From Bog-752 sp963799395 (GTDB lineage Bacteria; Actinomycetota; Thermoleophilia; UBA2241): a DNA stretch of 64,000 nucleotides. The position numbers and the translations under genes were made by a program. Location of the stretch: contig CAWCWZ010000012.1 in NCBI GenBank assembly GCA_963799395.1, positions 4,242 to 68,241 of the forward strand. The letters are read 5' to 3'. Under the pieces are notes generated by a model. It had not been told where the DNA came from. It saw only the letters and a list, made by a program, of their open reading frames with translations, and made no database searches. Positions 17,897 to 25,465 of this stretch are shown here, in pieces. Every line of letters starts with the position of its first letter. The stretch's first letter is position 1.

Positions 17897-18961
17897 GTGG
17901 ATCGGCTCAAGCTGCTCGACGCCGGTCTGCGGGCCTTCGACGCGCGTCTGCCCGACGTGACGCCGCCGCTCTGCGTCGCGACCCGGTATCGCGCGAGCTC
18001 CTGCCGGCGCTGTCTCGACGTCTGCCCGGCCGACGCCGTCGAGCCGTCGCCCTGGCTGCGGGTCGAGCCCGACCGCTGCACCTCGTGCGGCGCCTGCGCG
18101 GCGGTCTGCCCGACGGGGGCGCTGGCCTTTTCCACGCGTTCCGAGTCACTGCGCGCGCGGTTCGCCGAACTCGCGCGCCGCGAGCCGCGACACGCGACAC
18201 TCGCCTGTCGGTTCGCCGGGGACGCGGAGGGCGAGGGCGGGAACGGCGGGGATCGCGCGGCGACCGTGGTGCTGTCGTGTCTCGGCGGGCTCTCGGCGGC
18301 CGACCTGATCGGCGCTGCGGCCGCCGGGCTGCCCGACGTAACACTCACGAGCGGCGATTGCGAGGGTTGTCGCGACCGCTCGGCCGGGCTGACCGCGCAG
18401 AGCGCGGTCACCGCGGCGGAGGCGGCGTTGGCGACGCTGGGCCGCGGCTTCGCGGTCGAGCGCCGCCGCGCCCCTGGCGACGGCTTGGCGGCGCTGCCGG
18501 CGGCTCCCGGGCTCTCGCGGCGCGACCTCTTCTCGTTTCTCTCGCGCGGCGCCCGCCGGGCCACGGCCGAGGGCCTCGCGCCGGAGCGGCGCACCGTCGG
18601 CGACCTCCACGCCCAGGCGCCGCCGCCGGTCGCCCACGCGCGGCTGCTCGAAGATCTCGACCTGCTCGTCGGTGGCGGCGCGGCGGACGACGTGCCGCTG
18701 CCCGCGGCGCTACCGCTGGCGACGATCCTCGCGACCGGCGATTGCATCGGCTGCGGTCTCTGCGCGCGGTACTGCCCGCACGGGGCGCTGGTGCTCGCCG
18801 ACGGAGTCCTCTCGTGCGACTCGTCACGGTGCACCGGCTGCGGCCTGTGCGCCGAGGCCTGTCCGCCGGCGGCCCTCGACGTGCGGCCGGCGACGGCGCC
18901 GGCCGCCGCGCGCGCGGCCGGCCGGGGCTCGTCGGTCGTGCGCCTCTGGCCGGCGCTCTGA
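17897..18961 (+). CDS. Polyferredoxin with two dicluster modules
   Basis: A 354-residue cytoplasmic ferredoxin-type protein (GTG start) ending the molybdoenzyme operon. It has two 2x[4Fe-4S] modules: one at about residues 36-72 (SCRRCLDVCPADAV then CTSCGACAAVCPTGA) and one at about 284-332 (CIGCGLCARYCPHGA then CTGCGLCAEACPPAA). Between them lie about 200 residues with a further C-E-G-C pair and an LSRRDLFSFLSRGARRA segment reminiscent of NapF/MauM-type maturation ferredoxins. It may supply electrons or clusters during maturation of the complex. Role inferred from position. Confidence 0.8.
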   Translation: MDRLKLLDAGLRAFDARLPDVTPPLCVATRYRASSCRRCLDVCPADAVEPSPWLRVEPDRCTSCGACAAVCPTGALAFSTRSESLRARFAELARREPRHATLACRFAGDAEGEGGNGGDRAATVVLSCLGGLSAADLIGAAAAGLPDVTLTSGDCEGCRDRSAGLTAQSAVTAAEAALATLGRGFAVERRRAPGDGLAALPAAPGLSRRDLFSFLSRGARRATAEGLAPERRTVGDLHAQAPPPVAHARLLEDLDLLVGGGAADDVPLPAALPLATILATGDCIGCGLCARYCPHGALVLADGVLSCDSSRCTGCGLCAEACPPAALDVRPATAPAAARAAGRGSSVVRLWPAL

Positions 18962-18996
18962 GCGGGAGCGTCCTGCTCGTCGCCGGCGGGCGATCG

Positions 18997-19024
18997 TTGA
19001 CGACCACGGTCGGCGGCATACCAT
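18997..19024 (+). promoter_or_regulatory. Candidate promoter TTGACG-N16-TACCAT
   Basis: TTGACG (18997-19002) and TACCAT (19019-19024) with a 16-base spacer. The predicted start is about 45 bases before the small ORF at 19076. It gives that ORF its own transcription signal after the molybdoenzyme operon. Confidence 0.5.
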
Positions 19025-19075
19025 GAAGCTGTCGCCGTTGTCTGTCGGGAGAGACCGAGAGAGGAGCCGGTCAGG

Positions 19076-19228
19076 GTGAACCTCGGCCGCGTGATGATCG
19101 CCGCGTTCATGGTCGCCATCTTCCTTGGTCCCCGGCGCTGGATGGCCTGGGGAGGGGAGCTGCGCGACCGCGTTCGTCTGGTCAGGGCGGGGATGCGGGC
19201 GCGGCGCGAAAAGCCGCCCGAAGCCTAA
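19076..19228 (+). CDS. Small 50-residue membrane-associated protein
   Basis: Reads MNLGRVMIAAFMVAIFLGPR, then a basic amphipathic part ending REKPPEA. One hydrophobic stretch (about 5-18) is followed by many Arg. The GTG start has GAGGAG about ten bases upstream, and a consensus-like promoter precedes it. It ends ten bases before the convergent permease gene. No family recognised. It could be a small inner-membrane regulator; that is a guess from topology only. Confidence 0.5.
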   Translation: MNLGRVMIAAFMVAIFLGPRRWMAWGGELRDRVRLVRAGMRARREKPPEA

Positions 19229-19238
19229 GGGGCGGGGC

Positions 19239-20681
19239 CTACGGCGCCCGCTCGCGCCGCTCTTCTTCGCGCTCCATGCCGTACGGCATCTGCGGCGCGC
19301 CCTCGTTCAGCACGAAACCGCCCAGCGGCACGGCGACGTCGGCCGCCAGCAGCGGCTGGCCGCCGCCGTCGTAGCCGGCCGTCTGCTCGCGGCTGCGCAG
19401 CCGCGGGTCGAGGATCTCGTCGAAGGCCGTACCCATGAAGGTGAAGGCCAGCACCACGAAGACGATGGCGATGCCCGGCGGCAGGATGTACCACCAGGCC
19501 GGCAGGGTGGCGGCGCCCGAGTTCCAGGCGTTGTGGAGCATGGTGCCCCAGCTGAAGTTGAGCGGGTCGCCCAGGCCGAGGAACGACAGCTCGGTCTCGG
19601 CGGTGATCGCTTCGGCGACCACCAGGATGGTGTTGGCGAAGATCAGCGGAAAGACGTTGGGCAGGACGTGCTTGTTCATGACGTGCAGGTTGCCTGAACC
19701 GATCGCCTTGGCGCGCTCGATGAAGGGCAGCTCGCGGACGCGCAGGGCGTCGGCGCGCACGACGCGCGCCGTGCCCGGCCAGCTCGTCACTCCGATGATG
19801 ACGATGACGATGACGTAGTTGTGGCCCCAGGCGGCCGCCAGCACCATCGCCAGGGGCAGCCAGGGGATCACGAGGAAGGCGTCGGTGATGCGCATGAAGA
19901 TCTCGCCGGTCCAGCCGCCGAAGTAACCGGCGCCGATGCCGATGGCGGCGCCGAGGACCGACGAGATGATCGTCGCCATGAGGCCGACGACGAGCGAGAT
20001 GCGGGCGCTCCAGATGAACTCGGCGAGTATCGAGCGGCCGAACTCGTCGGTGCCCATGAGATGGTAGTAGCTGGCCGTCGGGCGCTCGAAGGCGGGGCCG
20101 ATGCCGGCGCCGGGTGCGAGGAGGGCGTGGTTGGCCAGGAAGGGTGCAAGGAGGGCCATGGCCACGAAGGCCACGATGATCCACAGGCCGAGCATGCCCT
20201 GGCGGTTCGAGCGGTAGAGCGCCCACGTGCGATGCGCGTTGCGCACGGTGAGCGCGGCGCGCTCGGGGTGCGCCTCGGCCCACGTCCACACGCAGGCCGC
20301 GACGAGGACCACGACCACGGTCTGACACAGCCAGGTGTAGTGGCCCGTGCGGTTCGTGATACTGAACCCGCCGGCGCTCAGCAGGCCGCCGTTGACGAGC
20401 CCCCAGACCGCGAGGGCGACGCCGGTCGCGATCACGGTGAGGGGGTAGGCGCGCGAGGCGCCACGACCGAAGTACAGCATGCCGCCCCAGACCACGACCG
20501 CGATGGCGGCGAGGAGCAGCAGCAGTGGCGGGTAGTTGCCGATCGACGGCGCGAAGAAGCCCTTGACGATGGCCACGATTCCGCTCGAGAGCGAGACGTT
20601 CTTGGGGTACTTGACGAGCTCGAGGGCGAGCCAGGCGACCGGCGTCCACAGGACGACCCACAGCTTCATGCGGCGTGGCAT
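19239..20681 (-). CDS. Oligopeptide-type ABC permease (DppC-like) with extra N-terminal membrane region
   Basis: A 480-residue permease. The C-terminal ~310 residues are a standard DppC/OppC domain: SNRQGMLGLWIIVAF start, MGTDEFGRSILAEFIWSAR, the EAA-loop region (IERAKAIGSGNLHVMNKHVLPN) and ELSFLGLGDP. Ahead of it lie about 165 residues with three to four additional hydrophobic helices not found in ordinary DppC, so total length is about 1.6 times normal. The ATG overlaps the DppB stop by one base (TGATG), so the two permeases are translationally coupled. They would form a transmembrane pore for peptides, nickel or a related solute. No ATPase gene lies adjacent. Confidence 0.88.
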   Translation of the reverse strand: MPRRMKLWVVLWTPVAWLALELVKYPKNVSLSSGIVAIVKGFFAPSIGNYPPLLLLLAAIAVVVWGGMLYFGRGASRAYPLTVIATGVALAVWGLVNGGLLSAGGFSITNRTGHYTWLCQTVVVVLVAACVWTWAEAHPERAALTVRNAHRTWALYRSNRQGMLGLWIIVAFVAMALLAPFLANHALLAPGAGIGPAFERPTASYYHLMGTDEFGRSILAEFIWSARISLVVGLMATIISSVLGAAIGIGAGYFGGWTGEIFMRITDAFLVIPWLPLAMVLAAAWGHNYVIVIVIIGVTSWPGTARVVRADALRVRELPFIERAKAIGSGNLHVMNKHVLPNVFPLIFANTILVVAEAITAETELSFLGLGDPLNFSWGTMLHNAWNSGAATLPAWWYILPPGIAIVFVVLAFTFMGTAFDEILDPRLRSREQTAGYDGGGQPLLAADVAVPLGGFVLNEGAPQMPYGMEREEERRERAP

Positions 20682-21670
20682 CAGGCGTTCACCCGCGGGT
20701 CGATGTAGTACATCATGATGTCGGCGACGAGGTTGGCGACGATCACGGCCACGCTGCCCAGCATGAAGACGGCCTGCATGACGGGGTAGTCGTGGGCGTC
20801 CATCGCCTGGAACGACAGCAGGCCGATCCCCGGCCAGTTGAAGACGCTCTCGATCAAGATGGCGCCCGAGACGATGAAGCCCAGGTTCATCATCACCAGG
20901 CTCACCGTGGGCAGCATGGCGTTGGGCACCACGTGGTGCCAGAGGATGTTGTTGCTGCTCAGTCCCTTGGCCTGCGCCGTCAGGACGTAGTCCTCCTTCA
21001 TCACGCCGGTCAGCGAGCTGCGCATGATCAGGTGGTACTCACCGTAGTAGCCCAGGGCGAACATGATGACCGGCAGCGTGATGTGGTACATCAGGGTCTT
21101 GAGGGTCGTGAAGTCGAGGGGGATCGGGCCCCACATCGCGAAGTGGGCCATGGGGGTCGACTCGCGGCCCACGGGGAACCAGCCCAGCGCGACCGAGAAG
21201 AACATGATCGCCAGCAGGCACTGCCAGAAGGTCGGCATGGCGTACATGACCATGCTGATGTCGGTGCTCGCCGTGTCGAAGGTCTTGCCGCGCTTCCAGC
21301 CGGCGATCACGCCTTCGACCATCCCGATCACGGTCGCCAGCAGCGTGCCGAGGCCGCAGAGGATGATCGTCGGCCAGATGCGCTGGGCGACGATCTGGGT
21401 GACCGGCACCTTGAAGGCGAACGAGTAGCCGAACCTTAGCCGCGCCGTGTCGGACCAGTAGTAGATGAACTGCTCCACGATGGGCTTGTTCAGGTGGAAG
21501 GCCGCTTCCTGCTGCTGGATCGCGGCGAGGGAGACCTTGCCCTTGGGCAGCAGGAGCCGCGCCGGGTTGCCCGGCATGACGCGGAACAGGAAGAAGTTGA
21601 ACGAGGCGACCAGGACGATCGTCAGCAGGGCGTTGGCGATCTTGCGTAAGAAGTAGGCGCGCTTGTTCAT
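20681..21670 (-). CDS. Oligopeptide-type ABC permease (DppB-like)
   Basis: A 329-residue inner-membrane permease with about six TM helices. It shows the DppB hallmarks FRVMPGNPA near residue 28, then the extracytoplasmic loop, TLLATVIGMVEGVIAG and the EAA-loop region (LTAQAKGLSSNNILWHHVVPN). ATG 21670 is preceded by a purine-rich GGAGGGGGAGACGAGGG. It is the first gene of the leftward pair and is divergent from the binding protein at 21864, so the three probably form one uptake system. Confidence 0.9.
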   Translation of the reverse strand: MNKRAYFLRKIANALLTIVLVASFNFFLFRVMPGNPARLLLPKGKVSLAAIQQQEAAFHLNKPIVEQFIYYWSDTARLRFGYSFAFKVPVTQIVAQRIWPTIILCGLGTLLATVIGMVEGVIAGWKRGKTFDTASTDISMVMYAMPTFWQCLLAIMFFSVALGWFPVGRESTPMAHFAMWGPIPLDFTTLKTLMYHITLPVIMFALGYYGEYHLIMRSSLTGVMKEDYVLTAQAKGLSSNNILWHHVVPNAMLPTVSLVMMNLGFIVSGAILIESVFNWPGIGLLSFQAMDAHDYPVMQAVFMLGSVAVIVANLVADIMMYYIDPRVNA

Positions 21671-21697
21671 GGCCCTCGTCTCCCCCTCCGCCGTCAA

Positions 21698-21724
21698 CAT
21701 ATAGGAGGCCTGCGGAGGTCGCAA
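21698..21724 (-). promoter_or_regulatory. Candidate promoter for the permease pair
   Basis: On the minus strand: TTGCGA, a 15-base spacer, then TATATG, about 25 bases upstream of the dppB-like start. The spacer is short, so this is tentative. Confidence 0.3.
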
Positions 21725-21743
21725 GCAAGGCGTCGACGCGGCC

Positions 21744-21771
21744 TTGCCGAACGCGATGATGCGTATAGAAT
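21744..21771 (+). promoter_or_regulatory. Candidate promoter for the solute-binding protein
   Basis: TTGCCG (21744-21749), 16 bases, then TAGAAT (21766-21771), leaving a leader of about 85 bases. The leader contains a 5-bp stem at 21824-21840. The same -35 sequence, TTGCCG, precedes the second G1 peptidase gene. Confidence 0.5.
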
Positions 21772-21863
21772 CGGTTCTTGTTCCGGGGAGTGGTGGGGGC
21801 AGATCGAAGCGTGACGGCGCGGGTTCGCGACCCGCGGACGCTGAAAATGAGCAGGGGGCCTCG

Positions 21864-23711
21864 ATGAAACGCAAACGCCTGTCCTGGAGTCGAACGGTTC
21901 TGCTGGCGGCCATGGCGCTGCTCCTGGCCGGCTTCGTCTGGGGCATCACATCGGCGCTCGCGTCGAGCGTCAGCCCGGCGCCGGTCAGCGGCAAGGTCAT
22001 CCTCAGGCTGGGCTGGACCGCCGGCCCCGACAACTTGAATCCGTTCATCGGCACGACCGCGGCGGCGTTCACCGTCTGGTACATGAACTACGACACCCTC
22101 GTCGGTCTGAACACGACCGACGTGGCGCCGAACAAGACCACCGGTCTCGCGACCGGGTGGACGACCAGCCCCGACGGCAAGGTCTGGACGTTCACGCTGC
22201 GCCACAACGCCAAGTGGCAGGACGGTCCGCCGGTGACCGCCCGCGATGTGGCCTGGACCTACAACGACATCGTCAAGAACAGCATCGCCAACTGGACGAG
22301 CTACATGACGAGCATCGTCAAGGTGATCGCCGTCGATGACTACACCGTGCGCATCGACTGCTCGTCTCCGCAGCCAGCTTTGCTGGCCAACCTGGCCGAG
22401 GTCCCCATCCTGCCCGAGCACATCTGGGCGAAGATCCCCGTCAAGACGGCCGTCCATACTCTCCCCAACACGCCGCCGATCGTGGGCAGCGGGCCGTTCC
22501 AGTGCGTGCAGTGGAAGAAGTCGAACTACCTCGTCATGCAGGCCAACAAGAGCTACTGGGGCGGGGCGCCGCACGTCGACGACGTCGTCTGGGAGGAGTA
22601 CACCAGCCCCGATACCATGGGCGAGGACATGAAGTCCGGCGCCCTCGACGGCTGCACCGGCCTGCTCCAGGCGCAGATGCAGATGCTGTCGCACGTGAAG
22701 GGCGTGCAGGTGCGGCCGGTGTACGTCAACGGCTACGACGAGCTCGGCTTCAACTGCTACACGGGCGGCCCCTCGCTGGGCAACCCCGTCCTCAAGGACT
22801 GGAAGTTCCGCCAGGCGCTGCAGTGGGCGGTCGACAAGAACAAGCTCTGCGCGGTCGCCTACGGCGGCATGGCCAAGCCGGCCGACACCATCATCACCGC
22901 CAACTACTACCACAACCCCGACTGGCACTGGACGCCGCCGGCCGACCAGGCCTATAGCTTCAACCTGAAGAAGGCCGGCGACATGCTGACGGCGGCGGGC
23001 TATCCCCTTGTCAATGGCGTCCGCCTGAACAAGCAGGGCAAGCCGATCTCGCTGCGGCTCTACGCCCGCAGCAGCTACCAGCAAGGCATCGCCTGCGGCG
23101 AGTTCATCACGGGCTGGTTCCGAGCGCTCGGCCTCAAGATCACCCTCTCGACGCTCGACGACGGCGCCCTCGAAAGCGATCTGTACAACACCGTCAAGGG
23201 CGTCTTCACGCCCAACTACGACATGTTCCTGTGGGGCTGGTACAACGATGTCGACCCGGGTCCCTCACTGAGCTACCTCACCACGGCGCAGATCAACGGC
23301 TGGAGCGACTGCGCCTGGTCGGACCCGCTCTACGACGCCACGTACACGGCGCAGTCGACCGAGATGAACGTCGCCAAGCGCCTGCAGCTCGTCTACAAGT
23401 GCCAGCAGATCATCTACCAGCAGTCGCCCTACATCCCGCTGGCCTACTCCGACGACACCGAGGCCTGGAACACCGCCAGGTGGGCCGACTGGGTGGAGAT
23501 GCCCGCCAAGGTGGGCAACGTGGTTGAGCCACCGTATGGCTTTGCGACCTACCTCTCGGTCAGACCCAAGACCAGCGGCAGCAGCACCCCGGCGGGCTTG
23601 ATCGGCGTGCTGGTCGTCGTCGGGGTCGTGGTGGTCGCGGCCGTGGGCGGCGGCCTCTACGTGCTCCTCAAGCGGCGGTCACAGGCGGCCGACGTGGCGG
23701 TCGAGGAGTAA
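21864..23711 (+). CDS. Extracellular solute-binding protein (SBP_bac_5), C-terminally membrane-anchored
   Basis: A 615-residue family 5 substrate-binding protein (oligopeptide/nickel class). A signal sequence (KRKRLSWSRTVLLAAMALLL) has no lipobox Cys. The fold markers are LRLGWTAGPDNLNPF, the W-T-F-T-L-R-x-x-A-K-W-x-D-G-P-P-V-T-A-x-D-V core, G-S-G-P-F and FRQALQWAVDK. After about residue 575 a Ser/Thr/Pro spacer leads to a Val/Ala-rich TM helix and KRRSQ, so the protein appears tethered by its C-terminus instead of by a lipid. It is divergent from the permease pair, which it presumably serves. No ATPase is linked. Confidence 0.9.
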   Translation: MKRKRLSWSRTVLLAAMALLLAGFVWGITSALASSVSPAPVSGKVILRLGWTAGPDNLNPFIGTTAAAFTVWYMNYDTLVGLNTTDVAPNKTTGLATGWTTSPDGKVWTFTLRHNAKWQDGPPVTARDVAWTYNDIVKNSIANWTSYMTSIVKVIAVDDYTVRIDCSSPQPALLANLAEVPILPEHIWAKIPVKTAVHTLPNTPPIVGSGPFQCVQWKKSNYLVMQANKSYWGGAPHVDDVVWEEYTSPDTMGEDMKSGALDGCTGLLQAQMQMLSHVKGVQVRPVYVNGYDELGFNCYTGGPSLGNPVLKDWKFRQALQWAVDKNKLCAVAYGGMAKPADTIITANYYHNPDWHWTPPADQAYSFNLKKAGDMLTAAGYPLVNGVRLNKQGKPISLRLYARSSYQQGIACGEFITGWFRALGLKITLSTLDDGALESDLYNTVKGVFTPNYDMFLWGWYNDVDPGPSLSYLTTAQINGWSDCAWSDPLYDATYTAQSTEMNVAKRLQLVYKCQQIIYQQSPYIPLAYSDDTEAWNTARWADWVEMPAKVGNVVEPPYGFATYLSVRPKTSGSSTPAGLIGVLVVVGVVVVAAVGGGLYVLLKRRSQAADVAVEE

Positions 23712-23716
23712 GGCGG

Positions 23717-23760
23717 CGGGCGCGCGGGGAGGCGGCTGTCGCCGCCTCCCCGCGCGCCCG
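23717..23760 (+). terminator. Perfect 20-bp GC hairpin after the binding-protein gene
   Basis: Arms 23717-23736 and 23741-23760, loop TGTC, starting five bases after the stop codon. No T tract. It is the longest of the window's terminator-like stems. Confidence 0.7.
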
Positions 23761-23773
23761 GGGCAAGCCATGT

Positions 23774-23809
23774 GGCGCCGGGGCGCCCGTCAACGGGCGC
23801 CCCGGCGCC
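23774..23809. terminator. Second perfect hairpin, overlapping the cls -35 region
   Basis: 16-bp perfect stem (23774-23789 and 23794-23809) with loop TCAA. It may back up the preceding terminator. It ends only five bases before the -10 box of the next gene, so it also covers that promoter's -35 region and might act as a protein site or a cruciform. Confidence 0.55.
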
Positions 23810-23814
23810 GCTGC

Positions 23815-23820
23815 TAGAAT
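23815..23820 (+). promoter_or_regulatory. -10 box TAGAAT giving a leaderless cls mRNA
   Basis: TAGAAT lies six bases before GTG 23827, which places the predicted transcription start on the initiation codon itself. No Shine-Dalgarno sequence is present. Leaderless mRNAs of this layout are common in actinobacteria. Confidence 0.5.
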
Positions 23821-23826
23821 GGGATC

Positions 23827-25329
23827 GTGATCGCCCTGCCCTGCCCGCTCGCCGCCCTGGCCACGTTCGTGGCCGTGTCGCTCGCGGAGATCGTCGCGCT
23901 CGTCCTGGTCCTCGCCCTGCTGGCGGCGGTGGGCGGTGTCGTCATCGCCCTCGTCACCGATGACCGCGATCCCACGGCCATCCTCGCCTGGCTGCTGGTC
24001 ATCGCCCTGGTGCCAGTCCTGGGGATCGTCCTGTACTTCTTCATCGGCCGCAACTACCGGCGCGACACGCCCGAGCGCGACCGGCGGCGCGCCGAGGTCG
24101 CCGAGCTCGCGGCCGTCGCGCTGGGGCCGACCTACGAGGCCAACGCCGGCTACACGGCCCGGGTCGAGCGGCGACTCGCCGGCACGCCGGCCGGCAAGCT
24201 CGTCGTCATGGGCCGCCAGGTCACCGGCTTCCCGGTGCTGCCGGCCGACTCGGTCGAGGTCTATCACCGTGGCGCCGACAAGTTCGCCCGCCTGCTCGAA
24301 GACATGGCCGGGGCCGAGCACGAGATCCACCTCATGTACCTCATCTGGGAGAAGGACGAGCTCACGGCCCGGGTGACCGACATCCTTCTCGAACGGCTCG
24401 CGCACGGCGTGGAGGTGCGCATCCTCTACGACTGGCTCTCGTCCTTCAGGTACTCGAAAGACGAGCTCAAGCGTCTCGCGGCGGCGGGCGCCGAGGTCAG
24501 GGCCTGCTACAAGCGGCTCGCCCAGATCAACTACCGCAACCACATGAAGATCGCCCTGATCGACGGCAGGGCCGTGTACACCGGCGGCATGAACATGGCC
24601 CAGGAGTACATCGACGGCGGCCCACGCTTCGCGGTCTGGCGCGACACGTCGCTACGGCTGACCGGTCCGGTGGTGGCCGTGTTCGAGGTGCTGTTCGCGC
24701 TGGTCTGGCGCGTCAACAAGGGCCGGGGCGACCTGCTGACCGGCTCCCCGCCGCCGGCGCGGGCCGCGGTCGGCGCCGGCGACCCGCCCGTGGAGGTCCT
24801 GCACTCGAGCGTCGCGACGCCGTTCAAGTCGATCCGCGACGCCTACATCGTGGTCCTGCTGGCGGCGCGCGAGACGGTCTGGATCCAGTCGCCCTACTTC
24901 GTGCCCGACGAGCCCCTGATGACCGCCATGTGCGCGGCTGCGCTGTCGGGCACCGACGTGCGCCTCATGATGACCGGCGTGCCCGACCGCAGGCTGCCGT
25001 TCCACGCCGCCCACGCCTACTACAAGCAGCTCCTCGACGCGGGCGTGAAGGTCTACCAGTACATGGCCGGCTTTCTGCACGCCAAGACGGTCACGGTCGA
25101 CGGGCAGTGGTGCATCATCGGCACCTGCAACTTCGACGTGCGCAGCACCATCCTGCACGACGAGGTCTCCTGCGTGATCTACGACGAGGCCATCGCCGCC
25201 GACTACGCCGCCGTCTACGAAGACGACCTGCGCTCCTGCCGCGCCTTCACGATCGACGACTGGTGGGCGCTCGGCCGACGCGCCAGGTTGCGCAACTCGG
25301 TCTCGCGCCTGTTCTCGCGGCTCCTCTGA
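23827..25329 (+). CDS. cls: Cardiolipin synthase (PLD superfamily)
   Basis: A 500-residue membrane enzyme that condenses two phosphatidylglycerols, or a related pair, into cardiolipin. Two N-terminal TM helices (about 15-37 and 45-70, ending VLGIVLYFFIGRNYRR) are typical of ClsA. Two HKD motifs follow: H239-x-K241-x4-D in NHMKIALIDGRAVYTGG and H418-x-K420-x4-D in HAKTVTVDGQWCIIGTCNFD. Both are complete, so the enzyme should be active. The GTG start fits the leaderless promoter just upstream. It is a single-gene unit between a terminator and the G1 peptidase gene. Confidence 0.93.
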   Translation: MIALPCPLAALATFVAVSLAEIVALVLVLALLAAVGGVVIALVTDDRDPTAILAWLLVIALVPVLGIVLYFFIGRNYRRDTPERDRRRAEVAELAAVALGPTYEANAGYTARVERRLAGTPAGKLVVMGRQVTGFPVLPADSVEVYHRGADKFARLLEDMAGAEHEIHLMYLIWEKDELTARVTDILLERLAHGVEVRILYDWLSSFRYSKDELKRLAAAGAEVRACYKRLAQINYRNHMKIALIDGRAVYTGGMNMAQEYIDGGPRFAVWRDTSLRLTGPVVAVFEVLFALVWRVNKGRGDLLTGSPPPARAAVGAGDPPVEVLHSSVATPFKSIRDAYIVVLLAARETVWIQSPYFVPDEPLMTAMCAAALSGTDVRLMMTGVPDRRLPFHAAHAYYKQLLDAGVKVYQYMAGFLHAKTVTVDGQWCIIGTCNFDVRSTILHDEVSCVIYDEAIAADYAAVYEDDLRSCRAFTIDDWWALGRRARLRNSVSRLFSRLL

Positions 25330-25385
25330 CCGCCGGCGGCGGCGCCGGGCCCGGGGCGAAGCCGGGAGGGCCATCCGGTCGACGG

Positions 25386-25418
25386 GCTAACCGGTTGCTA
25401 ACCGACTCGTGCTATCCT
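25386..25418 (+). promoter_or_regulatory. Direct repeats GCTAACCG x2 upstream of a -10 box
   Basis: GCTAACCG occurs at 25386-25393 and again at 25397-25404, an 11-base period that puts both on one helix face. TATCCT follows at 25413-25418 with no good -35. This is how OmpR/PhoB-type activator sites sit at activator-dependent promoters. It precedes G1 peptidase copy 1 by about 48 bases. Confidence 0.4.
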
Positions 25419-25465
25419 TCGAATGCCATGCCGATCCGCCGCGCGCGGGCACCTGGGGGGCTGCG

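Noticed and set aside
21824..21840. tRNA T-arm-like stem-loop in the leader of the binding-protein gene
   Set aside because: The stem is 5 bp with a 7-base loop starting TTC, but the loop lacks TTCRA and no acceptor, D or anticodon arms flank it.
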